Origin: Candidatus Falkowiibacteriota bacterium
Lineage (GTDB): Bacteria; Patescibacteriota; Patescibacteriia; Patescibacteriales; UBA12465
DNA: 32,586 bases
Assembly (NCBI GenBank): GCA_009885285.1
Contig: VFKX01000014.1
Span: forward strand, 1-32,586
Reading direction: 5' to 3'
The notes under the pieces were generated by a model. That model worked only from the letters and a program-made list of their open reading frames with translations, had not been told where the DNA came from and did no database searches. Position numbers and translations under genes: made by a program. Positions 16,551-24,270 of the stretch are shown piece by piece (position 1 is the first letter of the stretch; every line of letters starts with the position of its first letter).

Positions 16551-16579
16551 ACCTTACAATAATTATTGATGTCTGTCAA
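16551..16579 (-). promoter_or_regulatory. Promoter of the exported-protein pair
   Basis: On the minus strand TTGACA (16579-16574) is followed after 17 bases by TAAGGT (16556-16551), a weak -10. A second TTGACA on the plus strand (16591-16596) faces away, forming an inverted repeat TGTCAAT/ATTGACA with a 9-base spacer. Confidence 0.5.
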
Positions 16580-16656
16580 TAGGGAGTTCATTGACATGAA
16601 TCGGATGCATGGTTTAACCTGTGATTAGTAAGTTAATAATCAAAGATGGAGGAATT

Positions 16657-16869
16657 ATGATAGAAATAGATGTGAAATCATTGGAGAAGATAATCGATGT
16701 GTATAATCCTAATATCAGCGAGGAAGCTCGGAAATTAGCAGATTCGCTAAGTAAATACGGATTTGTCGGTGAGGTGTCAATTAACTTAATAGTTAAGGTT
16801 GAGGATAAGGAAACTAGAGTCGAGGATGGAGTAGTAAAGAGATTTTTTAAATTTTGCTTTAAGCGCTAG
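16657..16869 (+). CDS. Small protein of unknown function
   Basis: I do not recognise this protein. The ATG at 16657 is chosen because GGAGG (16648-16652) lies four bases before it; an in-frame GTG at 16621 lacks such a site. The 70-residue product is charged and probably soluble. It has a helical first half (EIDVKSLEKIIDVYNP; EEARKLADSLSKYG), a short beta-like middle (GEVSINLIVKVEDKE) and a basic, aromatic tail (RFFKFCFKR). A hairpin terminator follows 33 bases after the stop. A strong Shine-Dalgarno and a terminator support a real gene, but its promoter is weak on paper. Confidence 0.65.
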   Translation: MIEIDVKSLEKIIDVYNPNISEEARKLADSLSKYGFVGEVSINLIVKVEDKETRVEDGVVKRFFKFCFKR

Positions 16870-16901
16870 CTGGAGTCCAGGTAGATGCCGCGTTAATATG
16901 G

Positions 16902-16931
16902 GGCCATACTTAAAATGTGTGGCCTTTTTTT
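16902..16931 (+). terminator. Terminator of the 70-residue gene
   Basis: GGCCATAC and GTGTGGCC pair over 8 bases with one T-G wobble around a 7-base loop, followed by seven T. Confidence 0.87.
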
Positions 16932-16963
16932 AAAACAAAAAACAACCAATGTAATTGATTGTT
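16932..16963 (-). terminator. Terminator of the tRNA operon
   Basis: On the minus strand AACAATCAA and TTGGTTGTT pair over 9 bases (one wobble), followed by TTTTGTTTT. It starts 9 bases past the tRNA-Pro 3' end. Confidence 0.8.
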
Positions 16964-16971
16964 TCCGTTTG

Positions 16972-17042
16972 TCGGGGCGCTGGGAATTGAACCCAGTCAG
17001 CATGCTCCCAAAGCATGTGTACTACCGGTATACGACGCCCCG
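16972..17042 (-). tRNA. tRNA-Pro (TGG)
   Basis: Acceptor CGGGGCG pairs perfectly with CGCCCCG. The anticodon stem CATGC/GCATG encloses TTTGGGA, giving anticodon TGG. The discriminator is A and no CCA is encoded. It is the last of four tRNA genes in the cluster. Confidence 0.95.
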
Positions 17043-17060
17043 TAATTCCTGCTTGCTATG

Positions 17061-17132
17061 TGCCCCGGGTCAGAATCGAACTGACGACACAAGGATTTTC
17101 AATCCTTTGCTCTACCACTGAGCTACCGAGGC
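17061..17132 (-). tRNA. tRNA-Phe (GAA)
   Basis: Acceptor GCCTCGG pairs with CCGGGGC (one wobble). The anticodon stem AAGGA/TCCTT encloses TTGAAAA, so the anticodon is GAA. The T-loop is TTCGATT. No CCA is encoded. Confidence 0.95.
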
Positions 17133-17157
17133 CTATTTTATTGTTAAAACAAGGATG

Positions 17158-17230
17158 TTGCGGGGGTCGGACTCGAACCGACGACCTCTAGGTTATGGGC
17201 CTAGCGAGCTGCCAACTGCTCTACCCCGCT
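17158..17230 (-). tRNA. Initiator tRNA-fMet (CAT) with C33
   Basis: Initiator features are present: an unpaired 1-72 position (A1 and A72), followed by GCGGGG pairing with CCCCGC, D-stem GAGC/GCTC with A11-T24, and anticodon CAT. Two features are odd. The anticodon loop reads CCCATAA, so the near-universal T33 is C. The anticodon stem CTAGG/CCTAG gives A29-T41 in place of the first of the three G-C pairs usual in bacterial initiators. The fold is otherwise regular and 73 bases long without CCA. It is the only initiator-like tRNA seen in this window. Confidence 0.93.
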
Positions 17231-17250
17231 ATTATTTATCTTGGCTCTAG

Positions 17251-17324
17251 TGGGCAATGGTGGATTCGAACCACCGACCTCAACATTATCAGTGTTGCGC
17301 TCTAACCAACTGAGCTAATTGCCC
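17251..17324 (-). tRNA. tRNA-Ile (GAT)
   Basis: Acceptor GGGCAAT pairs with ATTGCCC. The anticodon stem CAACA/TGTTG encloses CTGATAA, anticodon GAT, with the normal T33. It is the first tRNA after the cluster promoter. No CCA is encoded. Confidence 0.96.
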
Positions 17325-17341
17325 TTAAATTTACGAGTAAA

Positions 17342-17370
17342 AATATAACAAAGAATAAATAAAAAGGCAA
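17342..17370 (-). promoter_or_regulatory. Promoter of the Ile-fMet-Phe-Pro tRNA operon
   Basis: On the minus strand TTGCCT (17370-17365) and TATATT (17347-17342) are 17 bases apart, with TGT before the -10. The expected start, near 17335, lies about 10 bases before tRNA-Ile, so the four tRNAs need not depend on holA transcription. Confidence 0.8.
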
Positions 17371-17385
17371 GCGCTTAGAGCGAAC

Positions 17386-18351
17386 TTAGAGCGAAGAAAT
17401 CAGTAAGCTTAGCTCAGTTTTAATGTCCCCGTGTCCGGTTTTATTCAAAAAGTCCAAATGAATTAGGCGATTCAGGTAGTTTTTGAGACTCTCGGCGGTA
17501 AAGTTCCGGGCCTGGAGAGCCCCCTTTTTGGCGACGTAGGGGTGGATTTTTAAGCGGCTAGCCATGGCCGCCTGACTCATGTTTGCGTCTAGAGCATTTC
17601 TGATCTGTAAGAGAATCTTGAATTGGCGGGTCAGCATGGTTAGGAGGTATTCGTCGCTTAGCCCGGCGGCGTACTGCTCCTCTAAAAGACTGATAGCTAC
17701 TTTCTTGTTTTTGGAGCTGATGGCGTCAGTTAGACCGAAAATATTCTCATCATAAGCGCCGGGCACCATTTCTTTGATAAGGCGGAGACTGATGGCGGAA
17801 TCATCGTTGCTAAAAGATAATTTTTTTATTTCGGCAGCTATTTGCCACAAGTCACTGCCTGTTAAAGCAATTAGGAGACTGGCTTCAGAGGCCCCGATAT
17901 TTTTATCGTATTGGGCGACCTCTTTCTTAATGAAGGTGGCTAGCTGTGCTGGGGTCAGAGTTTTGAATTCTTGGGTATAGGGCTGGGCTTTCAAGAAAGA
18001 TAATAATTTTTTAGCGGCGCTCTTCAAAGATTTTTGCGCCTCAACATCATCATCATGAAAAATAAGGATATTATCGTCGCTCTTGGTAAATTTTTCCAGA
18101 TATAATGTCAGTTCGGTAAAAGTTTTTTCTGTCTTATTTTTGAAAATATTTTCAATGACTACAAATCTTTTTTTGACGAAGAGGGAGCCAGTATTTATCT
18201 GCTCGCTAATCTGGCCGAGGGTCGCGCTGGCGCCGTCGACCGAGCTGAAGCTATGCGAATCACGATCCACATCTTGGATAAATTTATTTTTTAGTTCATT
18301 GAGGAAACGGCGGGACCGGAAGGTGTCGGCGCCGTAAAGGGAAATAATCAT
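17386..18351 (-). CDS. holA: DNA polymerase III, delta subunit
   Basis: Delta is the clamp-loader subunit that opens the sliding clamp. The 321-residue protein begins with the family signature MIISLYGADTFRSRRFLNELK, where the LYG-x-D-x-F...R pattern starts the AAA+-like domain I. It continues with FVKKRFVVIENIF and IFHDDDVEAQKSL in place of a working Walker B. The helical C-terminal collar has GSDLWQIAAEIKKLS and DENIFGLTDAISSKN, then LTMLTRQFKILLQIR. No Walker A P-loop is present, as expected for delta. The start lies 3 bases after the murI stop, so it is the last gene of a murD-murI-holA unit. Confidence 0.94.
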   Translation of the reverse strand: MIISLYGADTFRSRRFLNELKNKFIQDVDRDSHSFSSVDGASATLGQISEQINTGSLFVKKRFVVIENIFKNKTEKTFTELTLYLEKFTKSDDNILIFHDDDVEAQKSLKSAAKKLLSFLKAQPYTQEFKTLTPAQLATFIKKEVAQYDKNIGASEASLLIALTGSDLWQIAAEIKKLSFSNDDSAISLRLIKEMVPGAYDENIFGLTDAISSKNKKVAISLLEEQYAAGLSDEYLLTMLTRQFKILLQIRNALDANMSQAAMASRLKIHPYVAKKGALQARNFTAESLKNYLNRLIHLDFLNKTGHGDIKTELSLLISSL

Positions 18352-18354
18352 AAC

Positions 18355-19206
18355 TTATAATTCGGTTAACACTGTTCGTGATAAATCATTAATAGTTCGG
18401 CCTAGAAATTTCTCGCCCATTAACTTGAAGCGTTCCGGGCTGTCGGTCGTATAGAATTTATAGGCCGGATGGGCTAACTGTGTCAACCCTAATTCCGGAT
18501 GGCGCTTTAGGTAAGAGTTTAAGCTACGGGAGATTATTTCTCCGGGTTGCGGCACCATTATCTGACGGCCCATGATCTGCTTGATTTGGGTATGCAAGAA
18601 GGGATAATGCGTGCAGCCGAGAATGAGGGCGTTGATTTGTTTTTCCTTTAGGGGGCGGAGATATTTTTTTAGAATCATTTTCGTTTCCGGTTTTTCGGCC
18701 CAACCCTCTTCGATTAAGGGAACTAGTAATGGAGTGCCCACCTGCTCAATTCTGAGACTCGGTTTTAACTTTTCCAGTTCCGATTTATAAGCATCTGATA
18801 ATATAGTCGCCTTGGTGCCAATGATGCCGACGGCTTTAATGTTCTTATCAGCCGTAATACTCTCAACGAGCGGCCGGATGACTCCGAGAATACGCCGACC
18901 GGGATAAGCGACGGGCAGGTATTCTTGCTGCAAACGTCGGAGCGCTTGAGACGATGCAGTATTACAGGCAATGATGATTAGGTTGCAGCCGACAGAAAAA
19001 AGGAAGTCGACTGCTTCGCGGGTATAATTATAGATAGTTGCTTGTGATTTCTCGCCATATGGCAAGCGGGCACTGTCTCCGAGATAAATATAATTATAGT
19101 CAGGCAAATCACGCAAGAAATATTTTAAGACTGTTAATCCGCCGAGGCCGGAATCAAAAACGCCGATAATGTTCTGGGCATCTTTTTTATTTACTGCCGC
19201 TGACAT
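18355..19206 (-). CDS. murI: Glutamate racemase
   Basis: MurI converts L-glutamate to D-glutamate for peptidoglycan. The 283-residue protein has IIGVFDSGLGGLTVLKYF with Asp18 and Ser19, then YLGDSARLPYGEKS, IIACNTASS with catalytic Cys81, and LILGCTHYPFL with catalytic Cys198 and His200. All expected acid/base residues are present. The start is the ATG at 19206; an in-frame ATG at 19344 would add 46 residues that only translate murD sequence in another frame. It overlaps the end of murD by 20 bases and feeds D-glutamate to the MurD reaction encoded just upstream, an apt operon partner. Confidence 0.97.
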   Translation of the reverse strand: MSAAVNKKDAQNIIGVFDSGLGGLTVLKYFLRDLPDYNYIYLGDSARLPYGEKSQATIYNYTREAVDFLFSVGCNLIIIACNTASSQALRRLQQEYLPVAYPGRRILGVIRPLVESITADKNIKAVGIIGTKATILSDAYKSELEKLKPSLRIEQVGTPLLVPLIEEGWAEKPETKMILKKYLRPLKEKQINALILGCTHYPFLHTQIKQIMGRQIMVPQPGEIISRSLNSYLKRHPELGLTQLAHPAYKFYTTDSPERFKLMGEKFLGRTINDLSRTVLTEL

Positions 19207-20530
19207 ATTTTTTAAATAAATCACCGCGCTCTTTATAATTTTTAAACAGGCCAAAGCTAGCGCAGGCAGTCGATAGGAGAATGACGTCGCCCGGAGCGCT
19301 ATTACGATTGGCCAGCTTAACGGCTGCCGCCATGCTGGTGACAATCTGAAATTTTGCCGGAGAAAAGCCGGCGGCGATGATGTTTTTTTGTAAACGCGGC
19401 GTGGCCTGGCCGTCTAACAAAACTAAGTATTTTACATACTGCTTGATTTTTTTGGCTAGCGGACGAAAATCCGCCCCTTTATCAGCTCCGCCGGCAATAA
19501 GAATTATCGGCTGAGCGAAAGATTGTAAGTCAAGGGCTGTACTTTCCGGCGTAGTGGAAAAGCTATTGTCAAAATATTTGACACCTTTTATTTCAGTGAC
19601 AAATTCTAGGCGATGTTCCAGGTTCGTAAAGCCGGCAATCGTTTTCTTATATGAGGCGGGTTTGATTTTTAAAAGATCGGCTATGTCAACGGCGGCCGCA
19701 ATATTCTGGCCGTTAAATTCTCCGACCAGGCGGGTCGGTAAAGAACTGGTCAAGAAGGGAAGGAGCTGGCTTTCTATTTTTGCTCCTTTCATTTTCTGGA
19801 CCAGGTTTTGGTTGATGACTAAATATTTATTATCAGCGTGTTTGGCGATTTGCAGCTTAGCTTGCCAGTAAGCGTTGAAGGAGCGGTGATAATTCGGATT
19901 ATTAGGGTCGGCAGGCGCTAAATGCTCTTTGAATAGGTTGGTTATGACTGCATAACGCGGGGAATGCTTTAAGTCCTCGAGTTGGAAGCTGGAAAGTTCG
20001 AGAACGACATAATCTGACGGCTTAATCTTATCTAAGAAGCTGAGCGGCGGGATACCGATATTGCCGCCGAGCCAGACTGTTTTTTTAGCGTCTTTTAATA
20101 TTTGATAAATCAGGCTGGCGGTCGTGCCTTTGCCTTTAGTGCCGGTCACGCCGATAATATTTTTTGAAGGGCAGAGTTCAAGAAAAAGGTCGAGCGGATT
20201 AATTAATTTTGTCCGTTTATTCTTCAGGGCGGCACGGACTCCAGGGCAGGCGATTGGCCAGCCGGGGGCACGGAAGAGTTGGTCGAATTGCCCTAGGTTC
20301 TTATTAAATGAAGTACCGAGTTGGAAGCTGATTTTTGAGTAGGCGGCTTTGACTGGTGGCAGCTTGGTAATGGGTCGCTGATCACAGATAGTTACATGTG
20401 CTTTGATGCGATGTTTTTCCAGCCAAGCTAAAAAGGCTTGGTTGTCCAGACCAAATCCGAGTAGGGCAATTTTCTGGCCCTGCAATTCCGCTATTTTGAT
20501 TTTATTGGCAGCTTTTATCATTCTCGACAT
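19187..20530 (-). CDS. murD: UDP-N-acetylmuramoylalanine--D-glutamate ligase
   Basis: MurD adds D-glutamate to UDP-MurNAc-L-alanine using ATP. The 447 residues show an N-terminal Rossmann-like part (KIALLGFGLDNQAFLAWL), the ATP loop GVTGTKGKGTTASL (about 127-139), VLELSSFQLED with the Mg/ATP-binding Glu, HSPRYAVITNLFKEHL, EHRLEFV and DNSFSTTPESTALDL in the C-terminal domain. The loop is GTKGKGTT, not the common GTNGKTT: it carries an extra Gly, as in folylpolyglutamate synthases. MurD is still the best call because of the C-terminal motifs and the murI neighbour. The first ATG is used; an ATG three codons later is equally possible. Confidence 0.95.
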   Translation of the reverse strand: MSRMIKAANKIKIAELQGQKIALLGFGLDNQAFLAWLEKHRIKAHVTICDQRPITKLPPVKAAYSKISFQLGTSFNKNLGQFDQLFRAPGWPIACPGVRAALKNKRTKLINPLDLFLELCPSKNIIGVTGTKGKGTTASLIYQILKDAKKTVWLGGNIGIPPLSFLDKIKPSDYVVLELSSFQLEDLKHSPRYAVITNLFKEHLAPADPNNPNYHRSFNAYWQAKLQIAKHADNKYLVINQNLVQKMKGAKIESQLLPFLTSSLPTRLVGEFNGQNIAAAVDIADLLKIKPASYKKTIAGFTNLEHRLEFVTEIKGVKYFDNSFSTTPESTALDLQSFAQPIILIAGGADKGADFRPLAKKIKQYVKYLVLLDGQATPRLQKNIIAAGFSPAKFQIVTSMAAAVKLANRNSAPGDVILLSTACASFGLFKNYKERGDLFKKYVSGSK

Positions 20531-20580
20531 TTATTAGCTTGTATGGTTAGATATTAACAGTTTTTTAAAAAAAGAAAACC

Positions 20581-21075
20581 ATGGAAAATAAAGAGGTTAA
20601 AATTAGCGACCGACTCAGGCAGGAGTTTCTGTCGCCTGAAGGCCGGATATTTTCAAAACGAGTCGGCATCAAGAGGGAAATACTGATAGTTTTAACAGTT
20701 GGGGCTTTGGTTTCAGCAGTAGTTATCATTATAATTTGCCTGGCGAACGGCTATTTGCTACCGATGACCGATAACGATATCCAGTCTTATAGTCGAATCA
20801 AGATTAAATATTCGATTCCTTTCTGGTGGAATATAGGCTTTGGTATCATTTGGACTTTTCAGCTTTACTGGATGTATATTTCTCCTTGGCTCGAAAAGCA
20901 AGTCGGAAAATTCATTAAGGTTTGTTTGATAGCAACGGTCTTTGTTGCCGGCCTGAGCTGCTCTATTATCTACGGAGGTATCTTTTATGGATTAATATTA
21001 TCCTTAACCTTTGTTACTTTATTGTGTTTTATGATTTTTACTTATCCCTGGATAATAAAAACTTTGTTCTATTAA
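20581..21075 (+). CDS. Small four-span membrane protein, unknown function
   Basis: I do not recognise this 164-residue protein. After a charged cytoplasmic start (MENKEVKISDRLRQEFLSPE), four hydrophobic segments lie at about residues 33-58, 82-102, 112-132 and 135-160. No catalytic motif or binding signature is visible. A short polar stretch (PMTDNDIQSYSRIKIK) separates the first two spans. The gene is divergent from murD, starting 50 bases away, and ends at a hairpin terminator. It is monocistronic. Homologues, if any, would have to be found by search. Confidence 0.75.
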   Translation: MENKEVKISDRLRQEFLSPEGRIFSKRVGIKREILIVLTVGALVSAVVIIIICLANGYLLPMTDNDIQSYSRIKIKYSIPFWWNIGFGIIWTFQLYWMYISPWLEKQVGKFIKVCLIATVFVAGLSCSIIYGGIFYGLILSLTFVTLLCFMIFTYPWIIKTLFY

Positions 21076-21088
21076 AAATGTCTTAATT

Positions 21089-21118
21089 AGCCGTGTTATA
21101 ATACGCGGCTTTTTTATT
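21089..21118 (+). terminator. Terminator of the membrane-protein gene
   Basis: AGCCGTG and CGCGGCT pair over 7 bases (one wobble) around an 8-base loop, followed by a T run that overlaps the polA stop codon. The minus-strand tail is weak, so it may serve polA only partly. Confidence 0.85.
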
Positions 21119-23897
21119 TCAGCTCACCCCAGCTATGACCAATATTGCCTTCGACAAGAATGGGTACGCGCATCTTCAGCCCGTTTTCCATGATGTTTTT
21201 TATTTTCGGCAGGTAATATTCAAGCTTATCTTTTTTTATTTCAAAGATTAATTCATCGTGCACCTGCAGAATCATGCGGATATCGTTCTCGTGGCCAGCG
21301 ATTAACTCGGCGATGCTTATCATGGCGATTTTAATCAGGTCGGCGGCCGTACCTTGGAGTGGAGTATTAATAGCCATGCGCTCGGCACTGCGGCGGATTG
21401 TTGGCATTGACGAATTTATTTCCGGTAAGGAGCGCTTGCGGCCGAAGAGGGTGATGGCGTAGCCGTTTTCTTGAGCTTCCTGGATTGAGGAATCCATCAT
21501 TTTTTTGACGCTTGGGTAAGCGATAAAATATTTTTTGATGAATTCGCTGGCTTGGGCATATGGTATGCCGGCTGCTTGGCTGAGGCCGTGTGGACCTTGG
21601 CCGTAGATAATGCCGAAGTTTGTCGCCTTGGCCTCTTGGCGCATTTGCTTCGTCACGTCCGCCAGAGGGATTTCGTTGATTTCGGCGGCTGTCGCTCGAT
21701 GAATGTCTAGTCCGTCATTAAATGCGGCAATCATTTTTTTATCTCCAGAAATATGGGCCGCTAAGCGCAATTCAATCTGGGAATAATCGAAACCAGCCAG
21801 CTCATAGCCTTTCGCGGCCACGAAGGCTTTACGAATCCTTTGTCCCTCTTCAGTCCGTGTCGGAATGTTCTGCAGATTCGGCTCGGCCGATGATAGGCGG
21901 CCAGTGGCGGCAACGGTTTGATTGAAACTGGTGTGGATGCGGCCGGTGAGCGGGTTGATCATTTTTGGCAGAGCGCTGAGATAAGTGGTCTGTAACTTAT
22001 TCAATTCTCGGTAGTCTTGGATGAAAGCAATAATAGGATGCAAATCATGCATTTTGATGAGTTCGTCTTCAGCCGTAGAGAAGCCGGTTTTTGTTTTCTT
22101 TAAGTTGTCAGTGGGTATTTCTAATTTTTCAAAGAGAACCTCTTTTAATTGTTTAGTGGAATTGATATTGAATTTTGAGCCGGCTAACTTATGTATTTCT
22201 TTTTCTAACTTTTCCAATTTTCCGGCCACTTCGGCACTTAATTTTTTTAGCGGCGCTGTTTCCATAATAATGCCGTTATTTTCCATGGCACCCAAAACCG
22301 GCACGAGCGGCATTTCAATCTTATGAAAAAGATCTGTCAGTTTTTCCTCTTTTAACCTTTTTGATAATTTTTCAACCAAGCGGCGGGTAAAATCTGCGTC
22401 CTCGCAAGAATAGCGGCTAACTTTATCAAGATCTAGCGCCTGAAAATCCAAGGTTAACTGAGCTGGTTGCGGATTAGCGGAGTCGCTCTTATTCATCTTT
22501 TCGTAGCCAAGTTCGGTAAAGGCTAAAGTGTCGAGGTTGTGTTGGCGGTTGGCCGGGTTAAGGAGGTAAGAGGCGATCATCGTGTCGAAATATAAGCCGT
22601 CCAGGCTAATACCTTTAATCTTTAAAATTCGCCAATCAAATTTTAGGTTATGGCCGTATTTTTTAATTTTTTTATTTTCGAGAATCGGGCGGAGCGCTTC
22701 TAAACGATCAGCAGTAATGGTAATAAAATATGCTTCGCCGTCTTTCCAGGAAAAACTGATGCCGAGCAGATTGGCGCTGATTGGATCAGGACTTGAGGTT
22801 TCGCAATCGAGAGCGAAAGCTTTTTGTTTTTGCAGCTTTTTTAGAAATGAGGCAAATTTTTTGTCTTCGTCGATTAATTCATAGGCAAATTTTTCAGCGG
22901 GCCGGCTTGAACCTGTACTCCCTTTGACTGTTTCTGTCTGAACTGATGACTGACTGCCATCTTCTTTATTCTCTTCTTTTTGGCCGTGCGCTTTATTTAA
23001 GGCATCGCGCACATCTTTAACTTTAGCTAACAGGGATTTGAAACCGAGTTCGCTAAATAGTTCGAGAACGGTCTCAAGTTGGAAAGAAGAAAATTCAGCA
23101 GCTTTTAAATCAAATTCAATCGGAGCTTGCAGATTAATGGTGGCCAGTTCTTGGCTTAAATATGCCTCAGACTCATGGGTTTTTAATAGCTCTAAAATTC
23201 TGGGTCTGATTTTTCCATCGTTCTTCTTGACGGCAGCGTAAACGCCATCCAGGGTTTGGAATTCTACTAATAAATCGCTGGCGGTCTTTTCGCCGATTCC
23301 TTTGACGCCCGGAATATTATCACTCACATCGCCCCGCAGAGCCTTATAGTCTATCACTTGAACAGGTAAAAGATTGTATCGCGCCTTGACTTCATTGGCG
23401 CCATACAAGACGCTGTCCGACAAGCCGCGGCTCATCGTATAAACCTTGGTTTTCTCGTCAATCAATTGCAAGGTATCAAGATCGCCGGTCATAATGATGT
23501 TTTCCAGGTCTTTGTACTTTTTTGTCTGTTCGCAGATGGTGCCGATCAAATCGTCGGCTTCATAGCCGTCGAGCTCAAAAATCGGGATATTGAAAGCAGT
23601 CGCTACCTTTTTGACATAAGGGATTTGTTCATAGAGCTCATCTGGCGCTTTCGTGCGGGTAGCCTTATAGGCGTCATAAACGAGATGGCGGAAGGTCGGC
23701 GCTTTGCGGTCGAGAGTTAGGACAACATACTCCGGATGAAATTCATTCAAGGCTTTTAATAAGAAGGAGGTAAAGCCGTAGACAGCATTAACCAGTTCGC
23801 CGTCTTTAGTTCTAAGAGTCGGCGGGATGGCATGAAAACTTCGATGAATCAGGGCATTGCCGTCAATAATGATAAGTTTGGGTTTTGATTTGGACAT
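21114..23897 (-). CDS. polA: DNA polymerase I with 5'-3' and apparently intact 3'-5' exonuclease
   Basis: The protein (927 residues) has all three Pol I modules. The 5'-3' exonuclease (1 to about 290) starts LIIIDGNALIHRSFHAI and includes FELDGYEADDLIGTI and LRGDVSDNIPGVKGIGEKTA. The proofreading domain (about 335-520) keeps the acidic residues: ALDCETSSPD (D-x-E), YGHNLKFDWRIL and YSCEDADFT (Y-x3-D). The family-A polymerase domain has TGRLSSAEPNLQNIPTR, motif A GFDYSQIELRLAAH, the O-helix RQEAKATNFGIIYG and motif C QVHDELIFEI. Many bacterial Pol I enzymes have lost proofreading; this one seems able to proofread. A weak extended -10 (TGTTAAAAT) lies about 20 bases upstream of the ATG. A small gene and its terminator lie further upstream. 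Confidence 0.97.
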   Translation of the reverse strand: MSKSKPKLIIIDGNALIHRSFHAIPPTLRTKDGELVNAVYGFTSFLLKALNEFHPEYVVLTLDRKAPTFRHLVYDAYKATRTKAPDELYEQIPYVKKVATAFNIPIFELDGYEADDLIGTICEQTKKYKDLENIIMTGDLDTLQLIDEKTKVYTMSRGLSDSVLYGANEVKARYNLLPVQVIDYKALRGDVSDNIPGVKGIGEKTASDLLVEFQTLDGVYAAVKKNDGKIRPRILELLKTHESEAYLSQELATINLQAPIEFDLKAAEFSSFQLETVLELFSELGFKSLLAKVKDVRDALNKAHGQKEENKEDGSQSSVQTETVKGSTGSSRPAEKFAYELIDEDKKFASFLKKLQKQKAFALDCETSSPDPISANLLGISFSWKDGEAYFITITADRLEALRPILENKKIKKYGHNLKFDWRILKIKGISLDGLYFDTMIASYLLNPANRQHNLDTLAFTELGYEKMNKSDSANPQPAQLTLDFQALDLDKVSRYSCEDADFTRRLVEKLSKRLKEEKLTDLFHKIEMPLVPVLGAMENNGIIMETAPLKKLSAEVAGKLEKLEKEIHKLAGSKFNINSTKQLKEVLFEKLEIPTDNLKKTKTGFSTAEDELIKMHDLHPIIAFIQDYRELNKLQTTYLSALPKMINPLTGRIHTSFNQTVAATGRLSSAEPNLQNIPTRTEEGQRIRKAFVAAKGYELAGFDYSQIELRLAAHISGDKKMIAAFNDGLDIHRATAAEINEIPLADVTKQMRQEAKATNFGIIYGQGPHGLSQAAGIPYAQASEFIKKYFIAYPSVKKMMDSSIQEAQENGYAITLFGRKRSLPEINSSMPTIRRSAERMAINTPLQGTAADLIKIAMISIAELIAGHENDIRMILQVHDELIFEIKKDKLEYYLPKIKNIMENGLKMRVPILVEGNIGHSWGELK

Positions 23898-23954
23898 ATT
23901 GTAATGATTTTAACATTTTTGCCGGGGAGCGACCAGCCCGGGCGACGGACAAGG

Positions 23955-24015
23955 GAATAATAAAAAAGGGCGCCATATTGGTACCCTTAAGTTTAGAAAC
24001 ATGGTTGGCGCCCTT
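23955..24015 (-). terminator. Terminator of the 41-codon gene, upstream of polA
   Basis: On the minus strand AAGGGCGCCA and TGGCGCCCTT form a 10-bp GC-rich stem with a 30-base loop, followed by TTTTTTATTATT. The stem begins within the stop codon of the small gene. It lies 58 bases before polA and could also act as an attenuator in a polA leader. Confidence 0.8.
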
Positions 24016-24139
24016 ATCCGGCCGAGGGGTCTTTATTATGCAAGCAATAATCATGCATGATTAACCCAAAAAGCGGGAAGAGGGAGTCTTGAAAAAGAAC
24101 GATTGCCGGTAAAATGAGGCAAAACAAAAATACTGTCAT
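24014..24139 (-). CDS. 41-residue membrane peptide (small protein gene)
   Basis: This short frame encodes a 41-residue peptide: MTVFLFCLILPAIVLFQDSL, then a second hydrophobic run (FPLFGLIM) and a polar tail with two His and a Cys (HDYCLHNKDPSAG). Residues 2-28 could form one membrane span. It has every signal of a gene: TTGACA-17-TATATT upstream, GGAGG eight bases before the ATG, and a strong terminator starting at the stop codon. It resembles no family I know. It could be a small membrane protein, a toxin-like peptide or a leader peptide for polA. No run of a single rare codon suggests classical attenuation. Confidence 0.7.
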   Translation of the reverse strand: MTVFLFCLILPAIVLFQDSLFPLFGLIMHDYCLHNKDPSAG

Positions 24140-24162
24140 AAGCGCTTCCTCCTTTTGCCTAT

Positions 24163-24191
24163 AATATAGGCCATGCTACCGGGGCTGTCAA
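24163..24191 (-). promoter_or_regulatory. Promoter of the 41-codon gene
   Basis: On the minus strand TTGACA (24191-24186) and TATATT (24168-24163) are exactly 17 bases apart. The Shine-Dalgarno GGAGG follows at 24152-24148. It diverges from the sugar-binding-protein gene. Confidence 0.85.
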
Positions 24192-24270
24192 ATTCATAAA
24201 TTAGATTTTAATATTAATCATAATATGATAAAATAATAAAAAAGGAATTAAAAAATCAATTATAAAAAGT

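Noticed and set aside
19207-19344. N-terminal extension of glutamate racemase
   Set aside because: These 46 codons lie within murD and encode nothing resembling the family. Racemase homology begins just after the ATG at 19206.
23863-24054. 63-codon minus-strand frame covering the polA start and upstream hairpin
   Set aside because: It overlaps the polA coding start out of frame, crosses a strong terminator and has no ribosome-binding site. The 41-codon frame at 24014-24139 has the real signals.
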